A stretch of 64,000 nt of DNA, from positions 330,444-394,443 of the forward strand of contig CAJJDN010000093.1 of assembly GCA_905182985.1 (NCBI GenBank), written 5' to 3'. The notes under the pieces were generated by a model. That model was not told the DNA's origin, searched no databases, and worked only from the letters and a program-made list of their open reading frames with translations. The DNA is from Paramecium sonneborni (taxonomy: Eukaryota > Ciliophora > Oligohymenophorea > Peniculida > Parameciidae). Position numbers and translations under genes: made by a program. Below, piece after piece: positions 11,279 to 24,256 of the stretch (its first letter is position 1; each line of letters starts with the position of its first letter).

Positions 11279-13597
11279 TCAAGGATTTTCCTGCACTTTA
11301 CAATCTTTTATTTCTTTTATATAATTCAAATTATTTGATAATTTAATCAGCAAGTAATTAAGCTTATGGAATTGTTCTTTTAACACTTTTTCTCTCAGTT
11401 AATGATCCTTTAAGTATTAATTATTTGGTTTCAACTTTTTCAGCAGATTTAGGTTGAGATGTTTTCTTTAATTCATCTTAATTAGGTTCTGTATTTGTTC
11501 TTCTTCTAATTGGAAGTGTTTTGATTACTTCACAACGGTATTCAGATAAGTCATCTTTGATTCTTGGAAAGACATAATTTTTATTCATTTGACTTTTCAT
11601 GAACTTTTCTTCAATAAGAGCTTTAAAATCAGGTATATTATTCACATAAACATTGATTTAAGGTTTATATGCATAAATTTTAGTTTATTTATTCATAATT
11701 AATTAATCATTGAATTAGTTTCCTTTCTGCAATCTTTAATTTTGGTAGACTTGTTCTTTCTTCTTCCACAGTCCTATTTAATAAATAATAAGAGTTTTTT
11801 TTAGAGGCTTTTGGAATTTTATCATTTAATGGTAAAGATGAATTAAGACCGTTCTTAAATTATAATTATTCTAAAAGTTCTAATCTTTCAATAACTCTTT
11901 TTCTTTCACTCATTAATCTTTTTTCCCTTTATAACATTTAATCACTTGCTTCAACATATCCTAATTTAGTTTACATTTTATTTCCTCTATCCTTATAACG
12001 AACAGTCACTTCTGTTTTTTACATGCTTGGATTACTTACTATTAATAGACCATTATTCGAGAGTTTAGTCTATTAATATGTATTATATTATTTATCTAAT
12101 TCTGATGCTGAAAATGCTTCTTCAGATCCATGTTTCATTAATTGAGAACTTTCTGAATTTTCATGAGATTATGATTATAATTTCTATAATTCTTCTCTCA
12201 TTTTTCTATTTTCTTACATTAATTTTTCAACTTCATTAACCGATAAATTAGCCTATCTTAATCTTTCATTCTCTTCCTATATTTTCATAAATTTAAAATG
12301 CATATCATTACTATTTAATCCTTTTCTCTTCATATTCAGTAATTATTTCAAATAGTCAATCTAATATTAATTCAATATCATATACTTCTTTTAATAATTT
12401 ATTAACCAATTCTTAATCTGTTGCATTAATTGAATTTGCTTAAACTATTTAAGTGATATTTCGAGCTCTTTGAGCAAACTTCAATGAATTTGCAGTTTCA
12501 TCAATATTATAGATATTTGGAGCAACATTAACAAATATGTTAGTTAATGTATTCCCTCCAAGACTATCTTATAATAATCTAGTTATTTTTGATTCTCTAT
12601 AAGGTATTGGTAATTTATTAATATTTTTATTATTTTGAGATAAGTTTTATATTACTTTTCCTAAAGTGGTGAGTGATTAATTAATGCTTTTCAATTCATT
12701 CAAATGAGCATTACTCATAGATTCTTATTTATTAATCTTTTCTGATCCAGCTAAATCACATAAATTAATTTTAGATCTCAATAATTAACCACCTTAATCA
12801 GCTTTACTAGTTTCAATCAATAATTAAAATATAGTATGACTTCTGCTTGATTTTAAATTCATAGTTGTTTATCTAATCATTCTGTTCTTCTCCCCTCTCT
12901 TCATTAATGTTAAACAATCATACAAATTATTCACTGCATATTCAGTCAATTATTCTATTATCTCAAATTATATAATACCTACATAAATTCCTTCTGTTTT
13001 AGATTCATGTATTTATAATGCTTATGGAACCTTATGATCTTATAACAAATCATAAATCTTTTCATTATATATCTATAAGAATGAACAATAAACATAATAA
13101 CCCTATTATAAATTATTAAATAAAGTGTAAATAGTTCTGGGTATCATACCTGCATGATTCTGATCTATTTGTAAATCATCTATGAATGTCGATTAATGTC
13201 CCAAACTAATATTAAGTGAATACTCCCAATCACTCCCAAACATTGTATGAGTTTTACCTGTTTAACAACCATAATTATACCACTTCCTGTTTAACCATAT
13301 GCCATTATCGTTGTGTTATATCCTTATAATGCCTTATTAATTGTTGGACTTATGTATTTGAATATTTCTGCTTAAGACACCTTCTCATCAAATACTTAAT
13401 CATATTCCTACTTCAATATATGAGTAGATTACTCTATCACTACATATTTTTACTATTTCTTAAATAACAATCACTACCTAATCAGTTTTTATTATGCATT
13501 CTTATCCTAACTCTTTTTTCAATAAAGGTCGTACTCTCACATAAACCTTTATTGATTGTTGTTACAATGATGATTTATTTAATTTTGATTGTTACAT
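11279..13597 (-). CDS. Kinesin with N-terminal motor domain
   Basis: The N terminus is MQQSKLNKSSLQQQSIKVYV, then RVRPLL, the first beta strand of the motor. The P-loop YGQTGSGKTHTMFG is interrupted by a 23-nt intron inside GSGK. Switch I reads SSRSHTIFQLL, switch II NLCDLAGSE, and NELKSINQSLTTLGKVI and PYRESKITRLLQDSLGGN follow. The motor ends near 12400 and is followed by several hundred residues of coiled coil and charged, low-complexity sequence. Further introns are required near 13390 and 13150. Microtubule-based transport or cilium function is expected for the family; the subfamily was not resolved. Start chosen as the first ATG before the motor, stop TGA at 11279-11281. Confidence 0.88.
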
Positions 13598-13681
13598 TTA
13601 ATAAGTCAAATTAATATATACTCTAATCTTTTATATTCATATACTCATATACAAATATTATCATTCTGACTGCAAAATCTA

Positions 13682-14845
13682 TCATCTAATCCTTTATGGA
13701 GATGTCACTTAACTAATTATCTATTCTAAATTTTTTCGTTATTATGGCGATTAAACTTGAGCCAAAAGATTATCTATTACTTCTTCATGTTATCCACCTT
13801 CACTCTTCTATATTCTCTAACCAGGTTAAAACATATTTTATTTCTAATTTTGTATCTTATTAACCTTTTTCTCAGTAGAATTTTATTATCTACTGGAACC
13901 AATCATAAATCTTGTTTTCAAATGAATATTTTTTATCAAGATTCTTTAATCCACAATTTACAAATCCTCATTATTTTTATATGGAGGATACTCATAAAAT
14001 TATTTCTTTATTGTTAAAATTTGATTTCTTTCAAATTATCCTTCTGTTAACTATTTAGAATTATAATTTAAATAAAAACCTATATATTAAATTCATATTT
14101 ACATACCTTCGCCTTAAAAGAATCCATTTTTCAATTAACCATCATATATGTCTCCACTCTTAAAAATTATCTTGCCCTTTCCATTTAGAAATCCATTTTA
14201 AAACCATCCAATATCTAATCTACCATTATTATACTAAATCACTCCCAAACCAGTTAGATCACATTGTAATCCATAAACTATTCTATCATTATGAATATAT
14301 ATTTATGGTAAATGATTCTTTAAAATTAATTAAATATCCTCAATCGATTAAGGTTCTTCATTCAAACATACTCGAATATCATCTTTATATTAAACTACTT
14401 CTTTTCCTCTTCTACCAATTTTAATACCAATTCCATTCTGTTTTCCTAACTTAAAAGATCCTTAATATAACTATCCGTTTTAATAAGAGAGTTCGCATTT
14501 TCCTTCAGCTTATCCTTCCTTAAATTCTCCTTTAATATAACCTCCAACATTAAAAAAGTAGACTCCAAATCCATGTATTAAATTGTTCTTCCATTCACCA
14601 TAATAGAAATCTCCATTATCAAAATGACATGAACCTATTCCATGAGGTTTATTGATTTTCAGTTATCCCCAATACTATCCATTTGATAAATTGAAATTAG
14701 AAAATTGTTGAGACCTTTCAAAAACTGAATTGATAGAACTCTATATAATTGAATATCTAGTAAATGATTAATTTTGTTTATGAGTCCATTTTTTAGTAAC
14801 AAAATCTTGACATATATTTTAGGGTGTATTTTCATCATTATTCAT
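13682..14845 (-). CDS. MORN-repeat protein (about 378 aa)
   Basis: Starts MNNDENTPQNICQDF. The middle holds MORN repeats, for example GQYWGQLKINKPHGIGSCHF, GDFYYGEWKNNLIHGFGVYF and GYIKGEFKEGQAEGKCEL, then two weaker ones near 14160-14240 (DIGWFQNGFLNGKGKIIF). A 27-nt intron near 14080-14106 leads into a basic, Gln-rich tail without recognisable domains. MORN repeats form beta hairpins that bind lipid or act as protein scaffolds, and many ciliate members sit in the cell cortex or cilia. It is followed on the same strand by the kinesin gene (84 bp from stop to the kinesin ATG). Confidence 0.82.
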
Positions 14846-14884
14846 GTTTATTATAATAAACGTTAAAATAAAATTAAAAAATGA

Positions 14885-16001
14885 TCATTTAATCCATTTA
14901 GTTAATTTTCCATCTGACCATATTCCTTTTCTAGTTTTTCCGTCAACAGTAATATAAGTACCTTCTCCATTTTATTATCCAAATAACCATTCTCCTCTAT
15001 ATTCTTTACCATCAACCCAGCGATAGACTCCATAACCATGTTTTTAATCATTTAAATAATTTCCTATATATTTACGACCATCAATCCAACTATATTCTCC
15101 TTGCCCATTCATCATTCCATTTTTCCATTATCCAATATATCCTCTTCCATCAATCCAATGATATACTCCTTATCCATGTATTTTATTATTTAACCATTCT
15201 CCTTCATAATAACTGTTATCACTCCATACATATTTACCTTTTCCACATTTCATTCCTTTAACATATTAACCTTCATAAAATGATCCATCAGCCCATTTTT
15301 CTTTTCCAAATCCATGTTATAAATCATCTTCCCATTCTCCTTCATAATATGCTCCACTAGGTGATTTCAATGTTCCATATCCACATGCTTTATTATTTCT
15401 CCAATATCCATCATATTCTATTTTATCTGCATGTCTAAATATTCCTTTCCCATTCGCTTTATTATGTTACCATTCTCCTTCATATGTTGCTCCATCTGGC
15501 CATTTCTAACATCCATATCCATGTCTCTCATTACCTAACCATTGTCCATTATACAATTTTGTTAATCTATTGAATCAACTCTTTATTACTTCTATGATTT
15601 CGAATCATTTCCCAATCTATCAAAATAACTTCCTGTTGATTTACTCACTTAACTACTTACACTTGTTTAACTCTTTATCATTGAATATACTTCCTTTCTC
15701 ACTCTATATCCTCTCCAATGAGATTATATTTTCACTATTGCCTTTGTCTTTCTCTATTTGTCTTCTACCATATCAACTACACTTTTTGTTTAAGGCTTTT
15801 GTGATTATTCACTCTTGCATCCCATCTATATTGTATTCTGTTAAACATTATTTTTCGAACTTCGCTTACTAGAAGATTCTATTGGCTTCTCTGATAATAT
15901 TTGTTGCTGCTCACTTTTCTATTATAGCCACTTATCATTACGACAATTTCCTAGTCTCTCTTATAGCATCCACCACATTGCCCTTTACAATTATTTCCCA
16001 T
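14885..16001 (-). CDS. Acylation-type, IQ-motif and MORN-repeat protein
   Basis: The N terminus MGNNCKGQCGGCYKRDQEIV has Gly2 and clustered cysteines, the pattern of N-myristoylation plus palmitoylation. A 23-nt intron near 15927-15949 joins it to a Ser-rich linker, then an IQ motif KAIVKIQSHWRGYRVRKEVY, then (after another 23-nt intron near 15556-15578) about nine MORN repeats such as YNGQWLGNERHGYGCQKW and YEGEWHNKANGKGIFRH, to the TGA at 14885-14887. Together these suggest a membrane-tethered scaffold regulated by calmodulin or a centrin-like light chain, at the cortex or ciliary membrane. The role is inferred; the motifs are directly visible. Confidence 0.82.
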
Positions 16002-16185
16002 TTATTTTTATTATTATTAATAACTGTTTTTAGTTATTTTCCTTCACGCAAATAATTATAATCTCCATAATCTCTAATTTATAACTCAACACTAAATCAT
16101 ATATAATAATTATAATTTTCAAAGAACCCATAATTTTAAATATTTATTTTTTCTTCCCAATATACAAATCCCACCCACTCTTTGT
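16002..16185. other. Short spacer upstream of the MORN/IQ gene
   Basis: AT-rich 5' flank of the minus-strand MORN/IQ gene, merging into the GC-richer hairpin region. No coding signal seen. Confidence 0.4.
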
Positions 16186-16316
16186 ATGATGAAAACATTC
16201 GTTATCGGCCTTAAAACATACTGTTGTTACTCACAAACGAACCCGTGAGTAAGCCGGTATGTTTAATGATTACAATAACCAATCTGATATTTATATTCCA
16301 CAAAGGATTGCTTTTT
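16186..16316 (+). ncRNA. Candidate structured non-coding RNA (hairpin with internal loop, T5 end)
   Basis: A GC-richer island in AT-rich spacer. An outer 8-bp stem pairs 16214-16221 (AAACATAC) with 16257-16264 (GTATGTTT). An inner 8-bp stem pairs 16227-16234 (TTACTCAC) with 16245-16252 (GTGAGTAA), closing a 10-nt loop. The two stems are separated by an internal loop of 5 and 4 nt, the shape of an H/ACA pseudouridylation pocket, and ACAATA at 16272-16277 fits the box H consensus ANANNA. A weaker 5-bp stem follows (CAATC/GATTG), then TTTTT at 16312-16316. ATGATGA at 16186 and CTGA at 16284 resemble C and D boxes, so the class is open. Ends and strand are guesses. Confidence 0.35.
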
Positions 16317-17293
16317 ATTTATTATAAAAACACTCAAATCTATAAAATTTATTCATTTAATAATTATTTCACTCTTAAATAATTATTAATTTATTTTTTA
16401 AGTATTACTTAATATACTTAAGAATTCAGTATTATATCTAATAATAACTATTTAAGCATTTTATATAAAAGCTATCTATTATTGTTATTTAAACTGATTA
16501 GCTAACATTATTGAAATAGGAAGAATTCTAATATAGTATTATTAAAATAAATTCAATTTATTTTGTAAAGAAAAGTGTTCTTTGTAAATCTATGAATAAA
16601 TTTATTTAACCTTTAAATTTGATAACTTTTATCTCAAACTCAAGACATAATTCTATCCCAAAATATTACCTTGAAATATTAATATAATTTATAAAATTGA
16701 AATAAAAATGTATTTCAGAAAAATTATTCTATTTTTTAATTCATCCTCTTAATAGAGTCAAAATATAAAAATCCCAAAAATTTTTTTCTATTGAATTATT
16801 ATTTTTGTAAGACTATAAGACTTTGGAGAACTGCTCTCAAAATAAATTTAGCATGATTAGGATCTAGAAATAAATAGGTGTTCCAAAAGAAATTTAAAGA
16901 AAATACGAATGTTAATCAAATTAAGAGTTAGAGCTTTTTACTTGGTCATCATAGATAAAAATTGTAAATTATTGTTTATACCTTGTTAATAAGTGAATTT
17001 TCTTTGATCAATATTCTAAGGGTTTCTTTATTAATAATATAGTCAATTATAAGAAAATAAAAGTATAGTTATAGAGAAAAAAAGGAATTATAATTTGAAT
17101 GAATGATTTGTTGACGTAGTTAATTTCTAGTGGAGGATATAAATAATAAAAATTTTTATAAAGTTTTTACAATAAGAATAGAATATAATATAATGAAATA
17201 GAAGTTATTTAAATAATATATTTCACGAAAAAAATTATAAGGATATCAATTAATAAAAGGATGATTAATTTGATTGTAGGAGAGTCAATAAAT
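16317..17293. other. About 1 kb of AT-rich spacer
   Basis: No frame with conserved motifs or convincing length was found on either strand. It holds the 5' flank of the zinc-finger gene at 17294. Confidence 0.45.
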
Positions 17294-17812
17294 AATGTAA
17301 TACGTTCCTTTGACAACTCATTTAAATGCTTTGGCTCAATTATACTAGCAATGCGCTAGTTTATCTGAGAGATGTGATAAGTTAGCTAAAGGGGAGGAAA
17401 TAATAAATGAAGAAAAATAAATATTGATAAATAAAGATTAAGAGAGAATTGAAATTGATTGTGGTTCAGCAGTATTGTAAAGTTAGGAAAAAAATTAATA
17501 AGGATAGGTAGAATCTAGATCAGATACACCTATTGAGATTAAGTAATTTTTAGTAAATAACTTAGCATAGTTGATGAAGAAGGAGATGAGATGGATAGAA
17601 AAAAAGATAATCCAATTTCAAATTAAACAAAAAAGATAAAGAGAAGTTTAAAATAAGGAGATGAAAAATAATAATAAATTCAATGTTCATAATGTAAATA
17701 ATTATTTAAGAATCATAAATAAATGAAGAAACATATTGAGAGATTTCACATAAATAAATCTGTGAAGAAAGTGAATAAGAAATTATAGCAAGAAGTTGTG
17801 GTTTAAATTTGA
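17294..17812 (+). CDS. C2H2 zinc-finger protein, Gln-rich
   Basis: The protein starts MQYVPLTTHLNALAQLYQQC and runs through a coiled, Glu/Gln-rich region. A 23-nt intron near 17547-17569 changes frame into a segment ending with one clear finger: CSQCKQLFKNHKQMKKHIER followed by FH (Cys-x2-Cys, then His-x5-H type spacing), then a Lys-rich tail. The intron is strongly supported because neither frame alone gives both halves. A single finger in a small protein could bind nucleic acid or another protein; no function is assigned. The small membrane protein at 17878 follows on the same strand. Confidence 0.62.
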
Positions 17813-17877
17813 TTTTTTTATAAATAACATTAATAATAAATTATATATATAAGTAGTATATAAAATATTGTTCTTAA

Positions 17878-18063
17878 ATGATAGAATACTTTATAGCTGG
17901 AATCTTAGTTTGTTTTAGTTTGATATTTATAATATTGAGATGTTTTTAGAGAGCTCCCCTTTAGAGGATAAAATTTATAAATTATACTCCTAGTTATATA
18001 CGAGATAATTATAAAGAGAGGAAAACTAGAAATAGAGAAAAAGTATATGCAATTGATAACTGA
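17878..18063 (+). CDS. Small protein with N-terminal membrane anchor (61 aa)
   Basis: Intronless frame. Residues about 3-22 are hydrophobic (EYFIAGILVCFSLIFIILRC), followed by a basic, polar tail with several Arg and Lys. The stop is TGA at 18061-18063 and the RNF32-like ATG follows 23 bp later. No family recognised. Short length keeps confidence moderate. Confidence 0.45.
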
Positions 18064-18085
18064 TAATATAATTTAAATTATTGAT

Positions 18086-19054
18086 ATGAAAAAGTATAAG
18101 AAATAAAAGAGTAGTTAGAATACACGATAAGATAATTTCTGTATAAATGCAGCAGCATTATAAGATCATTTAAGTAGATAACTTTTTAAGTTGCCTAAGA
18201 TTAATTAAAAATAATTGTCATTAGCTTAAAAATTAGGATTAGTACCATCTCCACCTAAACCTTTAAATTAAGAGGAATGGGCTTAGATTGAGGAACAGTC
18301 TCTTAAAAGGGAAGATATATAGAATTGTGTATGTCCTATATGTTTAGAGAAATTTAGAATGCAATAACATGTAATTTTGAGTTGCAGTCACATTTATCAT
18401 AAGACATGTTTAGAAAGTTTTGAAAGAGTATCTTAAACAAAATAATGTCCAATATGTAGAAGATAGGATTATGAGAAGAAGTAATTTATAGCGGCTAATA
18501 AATAATATAAGATCTAATCAATAATTAAAATATAAGCATTATTTCGATAATTTAGATGCAGAAAATAGTTTTATGAGAAGATGATTAAAATGTAATACAG
18601 GCCGGAAAATAGTTTACTAAAGAGAAAATTGTTATTTTATAAATTATCAAGAATTTCAACAAGAATGTCAAAGACAATTTAATAGTAAGGTAATTAAGTA
18701 CAGAAAGAGATATATTAATTGGGTGAAAATATGTAAATAAAGTAAGAGTAAATGGAAAACAATTTAAATAAGATATATTAAATGAAACATAATAATGAAT
18801 AGATGGCTAAATTATAACCAATAGTAAAAGTAGATTGGATTAGTATAAAGAAGATAGCTTTAGAAAGAAGGGAAGTAGATTGTACAATATGTTTATAGAG
18901 TATGGTGAATGCAAAGGTATTTTTATTGAGTTGTTCACATATGTTTCATGCAAATTGTTTAAATTCTTTTGAGAGATATTCAATGTCTTAAATAAACAAT
19001 TGTCCAATATGTAGATAGACTTATCAAAAATCTCATTTTTAGTTATAATAATGA
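18086..19054 (+). CDS. RNF32: RNF32-like protein: two RING fingers around an IQ motif
   Basis: Intronless, 322 residues. RING 1 near residues 88-130 reads CVCPICLEKF...CSHIYHKTCLESF and CPICRR (RING-H2). Then comes an IQ motif, SIIKIQALFRQFRCRKQFYE. After about 100 coiled residues RING 2 reads CTICLQSM...CSHMFHANCLNSF and CPICRQTY near the C terminus. This order (RING-H2, IQ, RING-H2) is that of vertebrate RNF32, a ubiquitin-ligase-like protein mostly expressed in testis and other ciliated tissue. All Cys and His ligands are present in both fingers. Calmodulin or centrin binding through the IQ motif is likely by family. The start is the only upstream ATG in frame. Confidence 0.88.
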
Positions 19055-19166
19055 TTTAATATATATAATAAAATTGATAGTCCTTTTCAATTAAGGATTA
19101 ATAAAGGATTCCAAATAAATTAAAGTAATAATCATTAATATAATTTTAATTATAAGTAATAATTAT

Positions 19167-20514
<1,348 letters not shown>

Positions 20515-20518
20515 TAAA

Positions 20519-21249
20519 TCATTGTTAACCTCCAAGAAACTGCTTTAAAATTTAAGTAAAAGCCTCTGTATTATCTTATTATTATTCCCATTAAAATGTT
20601 GGTCTCATAAAAACATCAGTATTATGCATTTCATCATGTGCCCTTCTATTATTCTCTATTTAAATATGAGATATAAATTCCTAAACCTCTAAGAATTTTC
20701 TTCTTTTTTATAAAGTTTCTTTCAATTATTACATATTTCCTATTTCTTCTGGTTCACTATAATTTTAATTCTATTCTCTCTTCAAAACACATGAATTATA
20801 ATTATTTAAATTATTCTAATTCTTTATCATATATTCCTTATTTATTTTACCATAATCTATACTCTCGTTTGCTTACAATTACTAACTTCTCACTAAATTA
20901 GTTTTTGTCTCAAAATCAATTTATGGAATCTTTCTAATTACTTATTCATTACTTTAAAATTCTCGTATTGTTTTAATTACTATTCCAATTTATTAATTAA
21001 ATCTTGATCATTTTCTTCAATGTAATGAAAATTTTTAGGCTTTTCTTAATCTAAACATTTTGGACAAAAGAATTTTTAATCATTGTAAAATTTATAAGGA
21101 AGTTAATGATCTTCACACATTTTACATGAATCAAGAAGAGAATCCAATTCTTTCTCTAAGTATGCATATTGATTTGAAGACAATTAAAGCATTTTACTTA
21201 TCATTTTTCTTTCATCATTTGTAAAACTAAAATAGCTTGTAGTAGCCAT
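20519..21249 (-). CDS. Coiled-coil protein with a paired-CxxC zinc-binding segment
   Basis: Starts MATTSYFSFTNDERKMISKM. Around residues 43-70 it has CKMCEDHQ...FFCPKCLD, two CxxC pairs 22 residues apart, with a nearby His, so one zinc site is likely. A 23-nt intron near 20965-20987 is needed to join the N-terminal part to a Gln/Glu-rich coiled-coil C-terminal half that ends ILKQFLGGQQ. The arrangement (N-terminal zinc motif, then coiled coil) recalls B-box or ciliate zinc-finger scaffolds but no named family fits. Tail to tail with the MAP kinase gene. Confidence 0.6.
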
Positions 21250-21615
21250 TTTGATTATTAAATTTATCAAGTCTTATAATATATTTTTTCAATTATAATC
21301 TCAAGAATTTCTTACTATATATTATTTAAAACTCATTAAAGATTTTCAGTGAACTATTATAATCTAATTTTCTTGCTTCTCTACTACTGATGAATTACTT
21401 TTTTACATTTAAATCATCATAATAATTAGATATGAATTTTTATAAAACAAAGTTTCCAGCTATAAATTCAAATCTATATTAACAAAAACAAACAATATAA
21501 ATCCACCTAAAGCATCTAAAGGAATCCTTTAGAACAAATACATTTAAGTTGTAATTAAATATTTATTCAGTTAATATATTACACAAAATAAGACAAATCA
21601 TAAGAAAAGATTTAT

Positions 21616-21816
21616 TCATTCTAGTTGATCAAAGAAGCTCTCTAGATCATCATCTTGATTGTCCACAAAATTCTTGATCATAGGATTTTAAGGTCTTTCG
21701 ATTTCTGTCATATGAGATTCATAAGATTGTGTTGACGAAACACTCCAAGAATCTTATTTTGAATGTTGCAAAATGCGAATTAAAGGTTTTGGGTAAGTAA
21801 TTGTATGAGTGTTCAT
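21616..21816 (-). CDS. Small acidic-tailed protein (66 aa)
   Basis: Complete intronless frame beginning MNTHTITYPKPLIRILQHSK and ending NQDDDLESFFDQLE. It has no membrane segment and no known domain. The acidic, Phe/Leu-containing tail could be a docking peptide. In-frame TAA codons are read as Gln. Called because of the ATG, polar composition and clean stop, but it is short. Confidence 0.45.
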
Positions 21817-22779
21817 TTGTATACTAAAATCTTAAAAAAAAAATATATTAAAAAAATACATTTTCAACACCAGGTATTTAAACCAAATTTTATATAAAAA
21901 AACTTATAATCTAAAATTCATAATTATAAAAAGCTTTGAAAAAATACATTAACCCTTAATAAATCTAAACTACATGTATAGTTTTATTTATTTTAACATA
22001 CTCATGAGAAGCAGGAATTATAAATCTGACATAAAATTCGGTTAATCCATAATTTCTTTATTAAGATAAATAAACCCTGTAATGATTTCCTTTAATTTGA
22101 CTCAATAACAAGAATATCCTATGTACAATAAGTGATTGAGAAAATTAAATTTACATATCTTAGCATAAAAAGATAGAAGAAATATTTTATTAACATAAAT
22201 TTATTCTAATTAAAATTAGTATCTCATTTATGAGACTCAAAAATCATATCGAAAAATTATAGAAGATGATTAAGCTGGCAATTCCATCTATTAATGTTAT
22301 ATAAATATCTTTTTATCAATGTTTCTCAACAGATAAAAATATCAAATATATCTTTTTTTTGATTGGAATACATAGATAAAAAGAGCAATAAATTATATAA
22401 GTAGTTTACTTAGAGAAAATCTATTTTTTTTCTTCTATGCTAAATAAATTATTTGAGAAATAAACAATATAAGACATGTATTTTGTAAGTAGAAAATTTT
22501 GAAATTGAAAAAATCTTGCAATTTCTTAATGTTTGTAAATAGTATTTCCTTTTTTGCAATATTGTAATCAAAATAAAGTGTCTATATATAATTTAATCAT
22601 TTAAGTATGAGTATATCTTTTATTTATTTTCTCTGAGTTCTTAGAAGTTATCTTAGAATGAAAAACTAATTTTTAGATGAATTTTGTGATGACAGTTTAT
22701 TGTTTGCATCGTGAAGTAATGATATTGATAAAAATAATGTTATATTAAGAAATTAGAAAAACGTAATTAATTAATACTT
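21817..22779. other. Nearly 1 kb of AT-rich spacer with a repeated 15-mer
   Basis: No gene supported. TTTATTGTTTGCATC occurs near 22697 and again near 22879, the second inside the start of the following gene. Confidence 0.4.
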
Positions 22780-24256
22780 ATGAGTTCTAAAGTGAAGAAC
22801 ATCTACTTATCATTACGTCTACGTTTGGATGAACTCAAAGTAGTGACAATAAAGACATGTTAGATAGGAATAAACATTTTATTGTTTGCATCTCTGAGAG
22901 GAGATTAAAAAGCAAAAAATTAAAATTCACTTTAACAATATGGCCTTACTTCTCAAAAATAATTACAATAAGCTTAATAAATCTCATCTTCACTTTATAA
23001 TCACAACTTTGGCAGTTTTTATCCTGAAGTAAATAAGTTTAAACTAATTTTTAGTTTATAAGAGCATCAATTACTTTATATTTGGTTGGATTAGTCATTA
23101 ATTTACTTCATACTGAAATATTGAACGTAATTAATAAGAAATTCATTTTACAAAAATGCGTAGGAACAATAGTTATAGTTTTTCTTCATATTTTAGACTT
23201 AATGATTATTAATGATTACCTAATATTAAATTCAGAATACAGTAATCTAACTTAAGCTGTATCAGATATATATGTAGATTCTGTAAGAAAATAAAAAGAT
23301 ATGATTTAATTATTTGAAGCAATTATCAGATAATTAGTGAACATAAATAGGTAAAGTAGATTTTATAATTATTCAGATTTCTTTCAGTATTTTTTTAAGC
23401 ATCTGCTCTATGGGGAGAAGGGATTAGAAAATTGATTAAAAATAAAAGAAAGACTTGGGGTACAACTGAATCTTAATTATCATCTCCTTAAACCTAAGAA
23501 AAGACTTAAATAAATCAAATTCCACCAGTCAATACCATTACCAATAAAATGAAGGGTTAAAAAAAAGAAATAATTTAACATTCAGGAAAAAAAAAGAAAT
23601 AATAATAACAATAACAAATTGAAAAAGTTGAAGAAAGAGGACAATCTATAGAAAAAAAGAAAAAAAAAATTTCAGAAAAAAAACCATCTAAATTATCCCC
23701 TAATTAATACGAATAATAGAATGAACCTAAAATTGATGAATCTTAATAACTAATTCTTTCTAAATAGGTTTCATAAATTTAAAAAGATGAATAAAATAAT
23801 TCAACTTAAGCTGGTTCAAATGGAACCAAATCTTTATTTGATCATAGAATTAAATCAAGTAGAAGTGAATCATTTCCAATTAAATTAAACTAACATATTG
23901 AAATATCATAAAAATATCAAAGATATTCCTCTTAGAATTAAAAAAAATAAATTGAATAAAAAAAATAAATTAGGCCTTTATATGATAAACTTTATAAATT
24001 CAATTTATAAACCAATGTTGATAAATATGAAATTAAAGTTCATAGTATAACTGAAATGAACAATTCAATTAATAAAATTGCATAAGAGAATTCTTGGAAT
24101 TCATTTTTAACAATTAATGTAAAGTTAAATTATTGGAAAGAAGCTTATTAATAAATGCAGACTTAAGAAATTAAAGAAGAATTGTAAAAAGTAATTGCCT
24201 AATATGCATTATATTTAATGAATCAACATGCTTAAAATTAAGAAATAGTAGAATGA
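22780..24256 (+). CDS. Multi-pass membrane protein with Gln/Lys-rich coiled-coil tail
   Basis: Starting at ATG 22780 and splicing 24-, 26- and 26-nt introns gives MSSKVKNIYLSLRLRLDELK, a first hydrophobic stretch IGINILLFASL, then NFGSFYPEFIRASITLYLVG and LVINLL (membrane segment), and CVGTIVIVFLHILDLMII (membrane segment). A soluble part follows with ASALWGEGIRKLIKNKRK and about 300 residues of Lys/Gln/Ser-rich low-complexity sequence, ending in a helix-rich piece. An alternative start at 22940 with a 34-nt intron gives a different N terminus; the 26-nt intron is preferred as typical. No named family recognised; possibly a nuclear-envelope or ER protein, by composition only. Confidence 0.62.

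Noticed and set aside
13757..14017. Plus-strand hydrophobic frame (MSQKIIYYFFMLST...)
   Set aside because: Antisense to the C-terminal tail of the MORN gene; AT-rich reverse strands often read as membrane segments.
15570..15872. Plus-strand 100-codon hydrophobic frame
   Set aside because: Antisense to the IQ region of the MORN/IQ protein.
16220..16260. Telomerase RNA template
   Set aside because: The loop has AACCC but not the CAACCCCAA-type repeat template expected for Paramecium telomeres.
16186..16287. Box C/D snoRNA or U3 snoRNA assignment
   Set aside because: ATGATGA and CTGA are present, but no terminal stem pairs around them and U3-specific boxes are not all found; kept only as an unclassified RNA candidate.
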